This document shows positions 11,521 through 21,948 of a stretch of DNA of 64,000 bases, piece by piece. The notes beneath the pieces were generated by a model. It searched no databases. It was not told the origin of the DNA and saw nothing but the letters and a program-made list of their open reading frames with translations. The stretch is from Panax quinquefolius (taxonomy: Eukaryota > Streptophyta > Magnoliopsida > Apiales > Araliaceae). The stretch spans positions 129,900,795 to 129,964,794 of the forward strand of contig CM035168.1 of the NCBI GenBank assembly GCA_020205615.1. Direction: 5' to 3'. A program made the position numbers and the translations under genes. Each line of letters begins with the position of its first letter. The first letter of the stretch is position 1.

Positions 11521-13000
11521 TTAGGAACACAAAGTCTGAGAGTGGACTCAAGTATTCCTTCTTCATCAATTCTCGCCCTAGGAATAGCTCCTTCTTGTTT
11601 TCTTCATACATACGCATCATTTCGCCCTGGGTGGCTCGAGCAACCTTAACTTTTTCTATTAAAGTTAGCTCTGTCGTATACTTGACATCATCGCACTCGT
11701 TTCTCGCATATGATCTTCTACTCAACGCGTCATTACTACCACGTTAAATTTTACCGGGATGGTATTGAATAGTGTGGTCGTAGTCTTTCAATAGTTCGAG
11801 CCAACGTCATTGCCAAGACGTTGAGTTCTTTTTGAGTGAAGAAATATTTAAGGCTTTTATGGTGCGAATATATCTCCACTTTCTCCCCATATAGATAGTG
11901 CCTCCATATCTTTAAGCATGAAACGATCACGCTAACTCTGCAGATCATGAGTAGGATAATTCCTCTCATACTCTTTAAGTTATCGCGAGGCATAAAGGCT
12001 ATGACTTTCCCACGTTGCATGAGAACACATCCTAACCCTTTGCACGAAGCATCATTGTAGATAACAAATCCATCCGAACCAGATGGTATTGTTAGAAACA
12101 GTCTTAGAAATAAGTCTCTCTTAAGCTCTTGGAAACTTTTCTCGCATTTTTTTATTTAAAGCGAATTTTGTATCCTTCGAGTTAGGCGAGTTAATGGAGT
12201 AGCGATTCGAGAAAACCCTTCCACGAATCTCCGATAATAACCACCGGTAAGCCCAAAAAGCTACGTGACTTGATCCACCGCTTGGTTGCTCCCCAACTTT
12301 GTATTGCTTGAATCTTGGCCGGATCAACGGATACTCCATGTTTCGACACCACGTGCCCAAGGAATGCTACTTCCTCGAGCCGAACTCGCATTTCTTTAAT
12401 TTGGCATATAGTTTGTTTTCACGAAGCCTTTGGAATACCAACTTCAAATGGTGCTCATGATCTTCACGACTTTTGGAATATATAAGGATGTCATCAATAA
12501 AGACAACAACGAATCGATCCAAATATTCCTTGAATACTTTCGGTTCATCATATCCATGAAAGCCAGGAGCATTAGTTAGTCCGAAAGACATGACTAAGAA
12601 TTCATAATGCCCATACCGGAGTTCGAAGGCGGGTCTTTGGAATATCTTTAGTTCTAATCTTCAAATGATGATATCCGGAATCGAAGATCGATTTTGAAAA
12701 GAATTGTGCCCTTACAAATTGGTCAAACAAGTCATCAATACGAGGTGGTAGGGATACCTATTCTTGATGGTGACATGATTCGATTCAATTCCCGATAGTC
12801 AATACAAAGTCGCATACTCCCGTCTTTCTTCTTTACAAATAAAACAAGAGCACCCCAAGGAGATGTCTTAGGGCCAGATGAAACCGATGTCCAACAATTC
12901 TGTAGTTGGACCTTTAAATCTGAAGTTCAATAGAGCCATTCGATATGGGGTTTTAGAAATGGGCTTTGTATGCGGTTCAAGATCAATAAAGAATTCAACT
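11521..13000 (-). pseudogene. E3 reverse transcriptase and RNase H
   Basis: The RNase H part lies at 12020-11751 (KVIAFM..., [20 protein letters not shown]; the usual YSDHKSLKY has His for the metal-binding Asp here). RT lies at about 13000-12190: the catalytic block [15 protein letters not shown] with IDD codons at 12490-12498, and the connection FLGHVVSKHGVSVDPAKIQ at about 12370-12300. Several small indels shift the frame. It corresponds to E2 3886-4850 and E6 25990-27200. Confidence 0.85.
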
Positions 13001-13560
13001 TCACGTTACGGGGTAGGCAAGGAAGTTCTTCTTGAAATCGTCGGAAAGTCAATAACAACAGGAATATTATTCAAATTTGGCGTGTCTTTATTCAAATCCA
13101 TAACATGGGCTAAGAAAACTTGACATCCATTTTTCAATAAACGAATAGCTTTATGATTAGATATGCGGTGATTGATTTTAATGGTTTAGTTGCTTGAATT
13201 AAATACATAAAGTTGGTTAGGAATATGAAAACTAACAACCTTACGAAAATAATCAATTTTGGCATGATGAGTAGTTAACCAATCAATCCCTAAAATCACA
13301 TCAAAAGCAAGTATCTTTAAAGAGATAAGGTCAACGGGTAAGGTGATGGTGCCAACTTGAATCAAACAAGATTTATAAACAGTGGATCGCGATGAAAGTT
13401 TCTCCTAACGGAGTTTCCACAGATAGGTCAAAGTCTAATTTCTCCGGAGTCAAGTTTAAGCGTTGAGCACATGCAGGAGATAAATGAATGGGTAAAGACC
13501 GGTGATCAAGTAAGGTATAAACTTACAAGAATTTATAAATAGCTTACCCGTGATCACCTC
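13001..13560 (-). pseudogene. E3 protease and linker to RT
   Basis: The linker KAIRLLK...FLAH region is at about 13190-13080. The aspartic protease follows on the minus strand at 13560-13316, collinear with E2 17723-18000. The DTG active-site codons at about 13498-13505 are disrupted by a one-base insertion (GGTGATC instead of GGTATC on the + strand), which shifts the frame at the catalytic site. Confidence 0.8.
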
Positions 13561-14785
13561 GTTTGGGTTCTCGCATTATGACCGATCCAACAAACGCTTC
13601 TTCCGGAATTGTTGACTTTGACTTTTCTGAGACGATCTTTTTTGAGTCACCGTCCCATTGAACTAGGTTTCGCTTCTGCATAATCTCGAAAGCGATATGT
13701 CCTTCCTTTCCACAATTATAGCATACCTTGAATCTGTTGTGAATAGTTTGGGTGATATGTCCCTCTTTCCTCATTTATAGCATATAATGGGTGGTCGTTC
13801 TCTCTCCACTTAGAACCGATTCTCTTTAAGCCTGACCGCTGTCTTCAAATGGTCGTTGTTAAATCTCCTCTTTTTAAAATCTCCTCCCCGACTCGCTTCT
13901 TCTATTTTCATGGCCATGATTACCACCAGAGTAGTTACCATTTTTGTCCGTCTGCTTTTCTTTCTCCATTTGGTTATCATTATTACATTGATCTTTATCT
14001 CTGATGCGATCCTGTTGTGGTCCTCGGTTGACTGCATTACTTTCGTTATCTCGCCTAAATAATTGAGCCACATTTGACAACATCGAATAGAGAGAAAGTT
14101 TATGAGAAATGAGATCTTGGCGTATCTTAGGGTTTCAAACCTCTAAGAAACATCCGCGTCATCGTTCCTCATTCTCCACCAAATGAGGTCTGAAAACACG
14201 GATAACTCTGCAAACTTTGCCTCGTCTTTGAGACAACGTCATGTTGTTTTGCTCTAATCGATGAACTCCACTTCCTTCATATAATGAACACTTTCGGAAA
14301 GTATTTATCATTAAATAGTTTCAAAGCGTTTCCCAAGACATCTTGAGTCTTGGTTTGGATGGAGTGCGCTTCACAGACTCCCACCAGTGAGTCCGCCTTC
14401 GCCACGGAACATAAAGGTGGCGAATGGAACCTTCTGTTCTCCGTGCATCCCAAGACATCGAATATCTTGGTAATTTGTTTAACCCATGTTTCCGCCGTGA
14501 TCGGATCCGGCTTTTCCTTAAATTTTGGTGGTCCCAACTCTTTGAACTTCTTGGTTGTGACAACCCGTGAATTCTATCATTTCTCCTGTATTTTGAACAC
14601 GAGTCTCCTCGTCGATTTTGCATGAACCTGCAAAAAGCTTCTAAACATCCCCGTTCGCTCATCATCTCTTGCTTCCGGTGGTGTTGTTTACGGGAGGAAC
14701 ATTGCCAAATTGTTGCGTTCTCCTCGTTGGTGAGTCAAAGCGTCTCCACGGTCTCATTTCCATTGTTAATATTCTCGATCGACAT
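13561..14785 (-). pseudogene. E3 gag with CCHC zinc knuckle
   Basis: The probable start is the ATG complementary to 14783-14785 (MSIENINNGNETVE, shared with E2). The capsid core at 14537-14277 reads TWVKQITKIFDVLGCTE and FNDKYFPK. The zinc knuckle at about 13735-13690 reads CYNCGKEGHIAFE, with the fourth ligand Cys not visible. The NNDN/K-rich linker lies at 14083-13810. Frames are broken in several places. Confidence 0.85.
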
Positions 14786-14952
14786 TCTCAAATCATGCCG
14801 TAAAACAAGGGTTAATTAAGGAAATCAATATATCACATAATATCCCTATATCTTGACCAACTAAAAATTTAAGCTTAGGTTGGACACACTAGCGAAGGAT
14901 TTACTCGTCTCTCCCTCCTAGTTCAATTCCCCGATCTCCGCCAGAGATCATA

Positions 14953-14972
14953 TCCTAAGCTACGATACCAAC
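14953..14972 (-). other. Primer binding site of E3
   Basis: The minus strand reads TGGTATCGTAGCTTAGG two bases after the LTR end, the same site as in E1. It fixes the 5' end of this element at the right. Confidence 0.8.
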
Positions 14973-17722
14973 CGCGACGCGCCCCAAAATAGGTATACAT
15001 CACCTATTACGAGTTGTCAATACATGGTACGAAACAACTACAACTTTATTATTACAACAAGAAAAGCTGTGAGTTTAAATACAAATATTATCTTCTGTAT
15101 AATATCTATACTCAAATAAATCCTCATCACATTTATTGATACATTATTTTACAAAATGGTGAGGACTACTAAACAATTCTTTCTAAAACCTTCATTCCAT
15201 ACCCCACTTCGTACTCGCTTATATTCTCGCCTCCACGAGAAGAAAAATGGAACAAAAAGGAAAAGGGTGAGCTCAACTAGCTTTCAAGAAAAGAATATTA
15301 TGACTAAGATAATATACAACAAATTATCGTTAGTCTTCAACGAGGAAAAATCTAATAGAATACTGATAGGCAACAAATTTTAAATCAATATTCGCAATGA
15401 AATAATAATTCATTAGAAGAGTTAAGTAGAGAATGCAAACTACTATCTTCTATGTATGAATTTAAAAGTTCATCGCCTATCTTTTATCCCCTGTAACATC
15501 AATCAATATACATCCAGAATCAAATATTCATCTTTGCACTACTGAGCCAAAGATATTCATCGATTAATTCATGTTCATCTAAACACTGCTCATCTTTGCA
15601 TGACTTTCTGACCAAAGATATTCTTGAAAATCATTCATCTTTGCACTACAAAGCCAAAGATATTCAATAATATCATCATTTTAAGGCGAGGATGATGAAA
15701 AATATTTTTAAAGAAACGAATCCAATTGAAACAAAATGACAAGGATTAAGGATTAAGGATTCGTACTTTGTTTTATCCATGTTCAAAAATACCTCAAAAT
15801 AATCATAGTGGTGTAAAATTCAAGAATGATCAAAACATGGATCTGATCAAAGCTAGTATCCGAATAGATATTTTGAACGAAAAGAAGAAATTTTATTTTT
15901 CGATGAATAGTGCTTGGTATCGTGAATAGTCAGATCGTGAATAGTCTTAGATATATGTGAATACTCAGACACCAAAAGATAGAAATTCCACAAAAAAAAA
16001 CATTTTCACGCTTACATGAATAATACTTTCGTGAATAGTAACTTCGTGAATAAGAACTTTCATGAATAAGAACTCGTGAATAAGTAACTTCATGAATAAT
16101 AAACCCGATATGAAAAAGTTCTAAATTTGATAAAAAGTTTCAACCAATATTTTAGCATAATGATATTGAAGAAATAATATCATTTGAGAAGAAAATAACA
16201 TCCTTTACCTCGAAAGATTAAGTCTTTAAATTTGGAATCTAGGGTATAGTCTTTGAAGGAACTTGCACCGTCTAACAATACTCAAAGTATACTCAAAATA
16301 CTCACAAGAATACGCTCGATAATATAGAGAGAAAAAAACTTGATTTACGGTGTGATTTTCAATTCTAACCTAAGCACCTATTTATAGAAATTGCTTAGAA
16401 CACCAAAAGCAGAAAATTTAATAAATTAATATTATAATTTTTTCTACATCTTCCTACGCATCAAGCATCTGAATTCAGCAACATGACATGTGTTAAAGAT
16501 GCCCACCAAACACAAAAAAACGTTTTTGTGAATATAAATATTTAAAACTTCCAAAAATCAATTATTTGGACTTGAACTTCAATAATTCATAATAAATAGC
16601 CCTTTCATCAGAAAATTCGAATCTCGCGAGTTTTTATAGGAAATTCAATTCTCTACAACTTTCCGAAAGAAAGTTTTTCCGAATTCAAAACAGAAATTGA
16701 CCAAAATCCATAAACGGGCAATTTTACATTATAATCAAATTTCGATCGATAAATGGGGTCCAATAGACATGTTTAACATGTTTTAGATATTTATTGCAAC
16801 AAAAATACTCTTCCTCCTCGTATACTCATATATCCCACATTCGTTGTAAAAATATCACCATTATTATATTATTAAAATATAATAATATATTTAAATGAAT
16901 TATTTTATCGAGAAAAGATAAAATTTCAATTTTCAACAATTGTCACATTAAAATTTTCTCCATCTATATCCACATAAAATTAATATTTTCCTCATCATAT
17001 GAATCAATAATTAATTATTCACAAATAATATTACGAGAATCACAATATTGACAACCAGTGCGTTCAAGGAAAGAGGGCTTTTCGATAAAATTTCTCTTCT
17101 TGGTAGCCGAATTAGGTGACCAAACCTCTCCTTAGATGTAACTTTCTAGACATTGCCAATAATTTTATCTAATAATATTATTCGGATAATATGAATTATT
17201 GCTTCGATAATGAAAAATCTTGTATAATGACAATTATTGAAACAACAAAGAATATAAAATATCAACGCAACAATTATTAACTCAATAAAATCTTTGAGCG
17301 AAAGAATTATCATAACCATTATTGAGTAGTGCCTTCTTCACGTAAGAATCAATAATTGGTGCAATCAGGTATCTTCTTGTGTTTTTAACCACCGGGTATT
17401 TTAACAATGATAGCTGTAATAACTACTAGATTATTTTTAAACCACTTATATTTGTCATTTTCTTCATCCAATCGCTTTTTCAGTTATGGGGCCCACATGG
17501 TTTCTTGTCGTCGCATTTAATATTCCCGACCAAGCGATCTGAATATTCCACGACCAAACGAATATTCCCCGACAACAATGAATATTTTATAACCACTTGC
17601 TTATTTTGAAGTATTTGCGTATTTTACCCATAATTATCCACATTAATCAAATCAACCCTTACTATTTTAAAATAATAAATAGAGAAAATTAAATTTCATT
17701 AATAATAAGTTGGGGTCTTACA
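14973..17722 (-). repeat. E3 5' LTR (type I)
   Basis: Runs from CGCGACGC next to the primer binding site to GGGGTCTTACA, followed by the target duplication ATCTT. A TATA box lies at 16378-16387. It pairs with 4856-7566. Long identical stretches alternate with short scrambled patches, for example 15206-15225 against 5082-5100. Confidence 0.85.
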
Positions 17723-19191
17723 ATCTTTAAAGAGATAAGGTCAACAGGTAAGGTGATGGTGCCAACTTGAATCAAACAAGATTTATAAACAGTGGATGTG
17801 ATGAAAGTTTCTCCTAACGGAGTTTTCACAGATAGATCAAAGTCTAATTTTTCCGGAGTCAAGTTTAAACATTGAGCACAAGCAAGAGAGATAAATGAAT
17901 GGGTAGCACCGGTATCAAGTAAGGTATAAACTTCGCAAGAATTTATAAATAGCTTACCCGTGATCACCTCGTTTGGGTTCCTTGCATTTTTGACCATCAC
18001 AACAAACGCCTTCCGGAATCGTTGACTTTGACTTTTCTGAGACGATTTTTTGAGTCACCGTCCCCATTGAACTAGGTTTCTGCTATCTGATCTCTCGAAA
18101 GCGATATGTCTTTCCTTTCCACAATTAAAGCGTACCTTGAACTGTTGTGGGCCAGTTTGACCGATATATCCTCTTTCCCGCATTTATAGCGTATGATCGG
18201 TGGTCGTTCTCCTCCCTTAGAACCCGATTCTTCTTGCAAGACCGCTCGTCTTCACATAATTCGTTGTTAAATCTCCTCTTTTTAAAATCTCCTCCCGACT
18301 TCGCTTCTTCTATTTTCATGGCCGCGATTACCACCGTAGTGGTTACCATTTTTGTCCGTCTGCTTTTCTTTCTCCGTGGTTATCATTATTCGCGCTGATT
18401 TCTATCTCCGCAGTGCGATCCTCGGTTATGGTACCTCGGTTGAACATACTAGTTATCTCGCTTCTAACAATTGAGCCCTCATTAACAACATCCGAATAGA
18501 AAAAATTTATGAGAAATGAGATATTATCGTATCTTGGGGTTTCAAACCTCTCGAAACATCCGCGTCATACGTTCCTCATTCTCCACCAAATGAGGTCAAA
18601 CTGGATAACTCTGCAAACTTTGCCTCATATTGAGACACAATCCATTTGTTTTTTGTTCTAATCGATGAACTCCACTTCCTTCATATAATGAACACTTTCG
18701 AGAAAGTATTTGTCATTAAATAGTTTCTGAAAGCGTCTCCCAGACATCTTTGAGTCTTGTTTGGATGGGTACGCCTTCACAGACTCCCACCATGAGTCTG
18801 CGCCTTCGCCACGGAACATAAAGGTGGCGAATGGAACCTTCTGTTCCTCCGTGCATCCTAAGACATCGAATATCTTGGTAATTTGCTTGACCCATGTTTC
18901 GCGCCGCATGATCGGATCTCGCTTTCCTTAAATTCGTGGTCCCAACTCTTTGAATCGCTTGGTTGTGACAACCCGTGAATTACTATCATTTTCTCCTATA
19001 TTTTGAACACGAAGTCTCCTCGTCGATTTTGCATGAACTCGCAAAAAGCTTCTAAACATCCCCTCGCTCATCATCTCGCCGATTGGTGGTTTGTTCACGG
19101 GAGGAACATTGCAGCTCGTTGCGTTCTCCTCGTTGGTGAGTCTGAGCGTCTCCACTGTCTCATTTCCATTATTAATATTCTCAATCGACAT
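17723..19191 (-). pseudogene. E2 gag and protease
   Basis: Protease at 18000-17723 is the best preserved in the window: the catalytic LLDTGATHSFIS (DTG codons complementary to 17908-17916) in an open stretch of over 90 codons. The zinc knuckle near 18150-18100 reads LNCGKERHIAFER, with the first Cys replaced. The gag core at 18909-18658 reads TWVKQITKIFDVLGCTEEQK and FNDKYF. The gag start is the ATG complementary to 19189-19191 (MSIENINNGNE). The pol part continues at 4850 on the far side of E3. Confidence 0.85.
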
Positions 19192-19294
19192 TCTCAAATA
19201 CTTGTCGCTAAAAAAACAAGGGTTAATTAAGGAAATCAATATATCACATAATATCCTTATATACTTGACCAACTAACAAATAAGCTTAGGTAGG
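19192..19294 (-). other. E2 5' leader, first part
   Basis: Contains GGGTTAATTAAGGAAATC and GACCAACTAACAAATAAGCTTAGG, seen upstream of gag in E3 (14810-14880) and E5 (32285-32355). It ends at 19294 (GTAGG) where a + strand LTR start begins. The leader resumes at 36771 with GGGACACACTAAATG, so E4 is inserted here. Confidence 0.8.
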
Positions 19295-19460
19295 TGTAAG
19301 ACCCTCAATTTTATGAAATAAAGGTATTCAATTTTTCTTATAATTTCTATTCAAAGAAATGGTTAAATTGATAAAAGGTTAAAGTTAAGGGTGATATATG
19401 ATTTTTTTTTCAAAATACATGAAGTGGTTATAAAATATTCATTGTTGTCGGGAATATTCT
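19295..19460 (+). repeat. E4 LTR start fragment
   Basis: TGTAAGACCC at 19295 opens a + strand LTR resembling the start of the E1 LTR (shared GATAAAAGGTTAAAGTTAAG). It ends about 165 bp in, where minus-strand LTR sequence of E5 begins. Its other end is 35240-36770. No gag or pol belongs to it, so E4 is best read as a solo LTR later split by E5. Confidence 0.7.
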
Positions 19461-19527
19461 CACAAAGATTTAATATTCCACGACCAAACGAATATTCCCC
19501 GACAAAATGAATATTTTATAACCACTT
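19422..19527. repeat. Inverted repeat at the E4/E5 junction
   Basis: Arms 19422-19459 and 19490-19527 (AAGTGGTTATAAAATATTC... and its complement) are about 38 bp each with a 30-bp spacer. They are corresponding parts of two LTRs in opposite orientation, each cut 165-195 bp from its own start. Confidence 0.85.
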
Positions 19528-19654
19528 GCTTATTTTGAAATATTTGCGTATTTAACCCTTAACTATCCACATTAATCAAATCAACCCTTACTATTTCAAA
19601 ATAATAAATAAAGGAAATTCCTTTTTATTTAAAAAAAAAAATTTTGGTCTTACA
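19461..19654 (-). repeat. E5 3' LTR remnant (type II)
   Basis: Only the 194 bp next to the polypurine tract remain. The motif AAATAAAGGAAATTCC plus an A-run before GGTCTTACA is shared uniquely with the E5 5' LTR end (35195-35239), which pairs the two. Confidence 0.85.
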
Positions 19655-21430
19655 ACCTCCCTCCTTATGAAATTTCAGTCCTCGAAATTGACGACGCGAT
19701 TCTGGTATTTCGAAAAGGTAAAGATACCTCGCTTTCATTTTCGCTTCCAACTCCCGTGTCATTTCCTCAATAGCATGGTTTCTCCACAAAACTTTAACTT
19801 ATGGTATAACCTCGAGACATAAGTCATGTTCTTTCCTCTACAAAATCTTGGCGACAGTACCTCCTCGTGACGTTAAGTCTTGGCTATCTCGTCCGGGTTA
19901 AACTCAATGACGTGTTTCGTCGTCCACATATTTACGTAACATCGATCGTGAAAAACGTTATGAACACGTCATACTTGGTGGTAAAAGCGAGTCTATAGGC
20001 CACAGTTCCTATTCGATCGAGAATTTCAAATGGATTAATAAATCGAAGGTTTGAGCTTTCCTCACCTCACCGATTCTCGCTTTTAAAATAACAACCTCTC
20101 AGACCTCCTTCTTCAAATTCATCATCTCCTATGTGTAGCTTGAATGACTTTAACTTTATCGATTAAAGTCGATTATACTCGTATATCATCAATGCATCAG
20201 ATATCATCACGTGGGTACCTAGAGTTTTCATCTCCATCTCTATTATTTGTATATTATACTTAAATGAGTCTTTGACAATATTGTACTCGTATCAGTATAC
20301 GATCTTCTACTCAACACGTCGGCTACCACGCTTTGCTTTTCCAGGATGGCACGGTCAAAACACGTCTTTGAAATGAGTCTCCTCTTGAGTTCTTCAAGCT
20401 CTTCCCACATTCCTTGCTCCATTCGAATTTTGTATCTCTACGAAGTTAAGCTACGTTAATGGAATAGCGATTCGAGAATACCCTTCAACGTATCTCCGAT
20501 AATAACCAACTAAGCCTAAAAACTACGCATTTCGATTCTGAATTAGGTTGCTTCTCAATCGCGACTCATATCCCAATCTTGGATAAAGACGTCACAATGA
20601 CACCTATCGATTTTACTATCGCATCTAATATGACGTCCCTACAGAGAGTCCGGTTTGGCAGCATTCCACAAAGGAAGTCACCGGATAAAGGCTCGGTACC
20701 AAATTCTATAGTTGAATTTTTAACTCCCGAAGTTCAATAGAGCCATTCGATATGAGATTTTAGAAATGAGTTTTGTACTGGGTTCAAAGTCGATACAAAA
20801 TTTAATATCGACTTTGGGAGTAAGCCAATAAATTCTTCAGAAATACGTCGGAAAATCAACAACAACAAGAATATTATTCAAATCGACGTGTCTTTATTCA
20901 AATCCATAACACGGACTAAGAAAACTTGACATCCGTAATAAACGAATGACTTCATGGCTTGATATGAAAATGTTTGACTACAATGGTTTGAATCGCTTGA
21001 GTTCGAATAACGAGTTGCTTAGAATATGAAAACTAATGTACCTTACAAAAGCAATCAATTTTGGCGTGATGAGTAGTTAACCAATCAATCCCCAAAAGCA
21101 AGTATCTTTAAAGAGATAAGGTCAATGGTAAGGTAATGGTGCCAACTTGAATCAAACAAGATTTTTAAACAACGGATGTAATGAAAGTTTCTCCTAACGA
21201 GTCTCCATAAATAGGTCAAAGTCTAATTTCTCCGTAGTCAAGTTCAAACGTTGAGCGCAAAGCAAAGAGAGATAAAAGAATGGGTAGAACCCAGATCTAG
21301 TAAAGGTATAAACATCGCAAGAATTTATAATTAACTAACCCGTGCTAACTTCGTTCGTTCCTCGATTTTGACCGGTCACGACAAACGCTTCTTCCGTGAA
21401 TCGCTTGACTTTGACTTTTACGGGACATCC
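19655..21430 (-). pseudogene. E5 pol remnant, mostly deleted
   Basis: After the polypurine tract (19655-19664) come chromodomain-region sequences (to about 20070). Then the homology jumps: integrase core is missing near 20080, RNase H near 20350 and most RT near 20560-20700. The RT-protease linker region returns at 20720-21060 and protease at 21100-21390. The protease active-site codons near 21290-21300 read Leu-Asp-Leu-Gly instead of Asp-Thr-Gly. The element could not move on its own. Confidence 0.75.
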
Positions 21431-21948
21431 TTTTGAGTCAACGCCTCACCGCACTAGGTTTCGATATCGCATAATCTCGAGCGATATGTCCTTCTTTTCC
21501 ACAATTATAGCATACCTTAAACTGTTGTGGGCGGTTTGGGATATATGTCCCTCTTTCCCGCATTTGTAACATACGACCGATGGTCTTTCTCCTCCTTGGA
21601 ACCAGTTGCCCATCAAGCGTTAGCGTCTTCATACGGTCGTTGTTGAATCTCCTCTTTTTAAATCTCCTCCCAACTCGCTTCTTCTATTTTCATGGCCACG
21701 ATTACCACTCAGAGTGGTTACTTAGCTTTGTCTCGTATTCTTATTTCTCCACCGGTTATCGTTATTCGATGATCTGCTATCTTTGGTATGATCCTCGGTT
21801 ATGGTCCCCGGTTGAACGTATTCTCGTTATCTCGCCTTCTAACAAGAGCCTGCTTACAACATCTCGAATAGAGAGAAAATTTATGAGAAATGAGATCTTG
21901 ACGTATCTTGAAGTTTTCAAACCTCTCGAAACATCCATGTTATACGTA
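21431..21948 (-). pseudogene. E5 gag, 3' half with zinc knuckle
   Basis: On the minus strand 21632-21438 reads FKVCYNCGKEGHIARDY; the fourth zinc ligand Cys is Tyr here. The gag linker follows, broken by E6 at 21948/21949. The 5' half of gag lies at 31635-32264. Confidence 0.8.

Larger units (their letters stand above)
4856..17722 (-). mobile_element. E3: complete but recombinant Ty3/gypsy chromovirus, 12.9 kb
   Basis: Bounded by TG/CA LTR ends and an exact 5-bp target duplication, it is inserted in the protease region of E2. The minus-strand order from right to left is LTR (17722-14973), primer binding site, gag, protease, RT, RNase H, integrase with chromodomain, polypurine tract (10192-10181), then two LTRs in tandem (10180-7567 and 7566-4856). 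The outer LTRs are alike (type I), while the LTR next to the polypurine tract is of another subtype (type II), so the element is a recombinant of two related elements. All frames are broken. Confidence 0.9.

Noticed and set aside
14953..14972. tRNA gene remnants at primer binding sites
   Set aside because: Only the 3' terminal complement of a tRNA is present, at the expected distance from an LTR. No cloverleaf was seen here, nor was a tRNA gene recognised elsewhere in the window.
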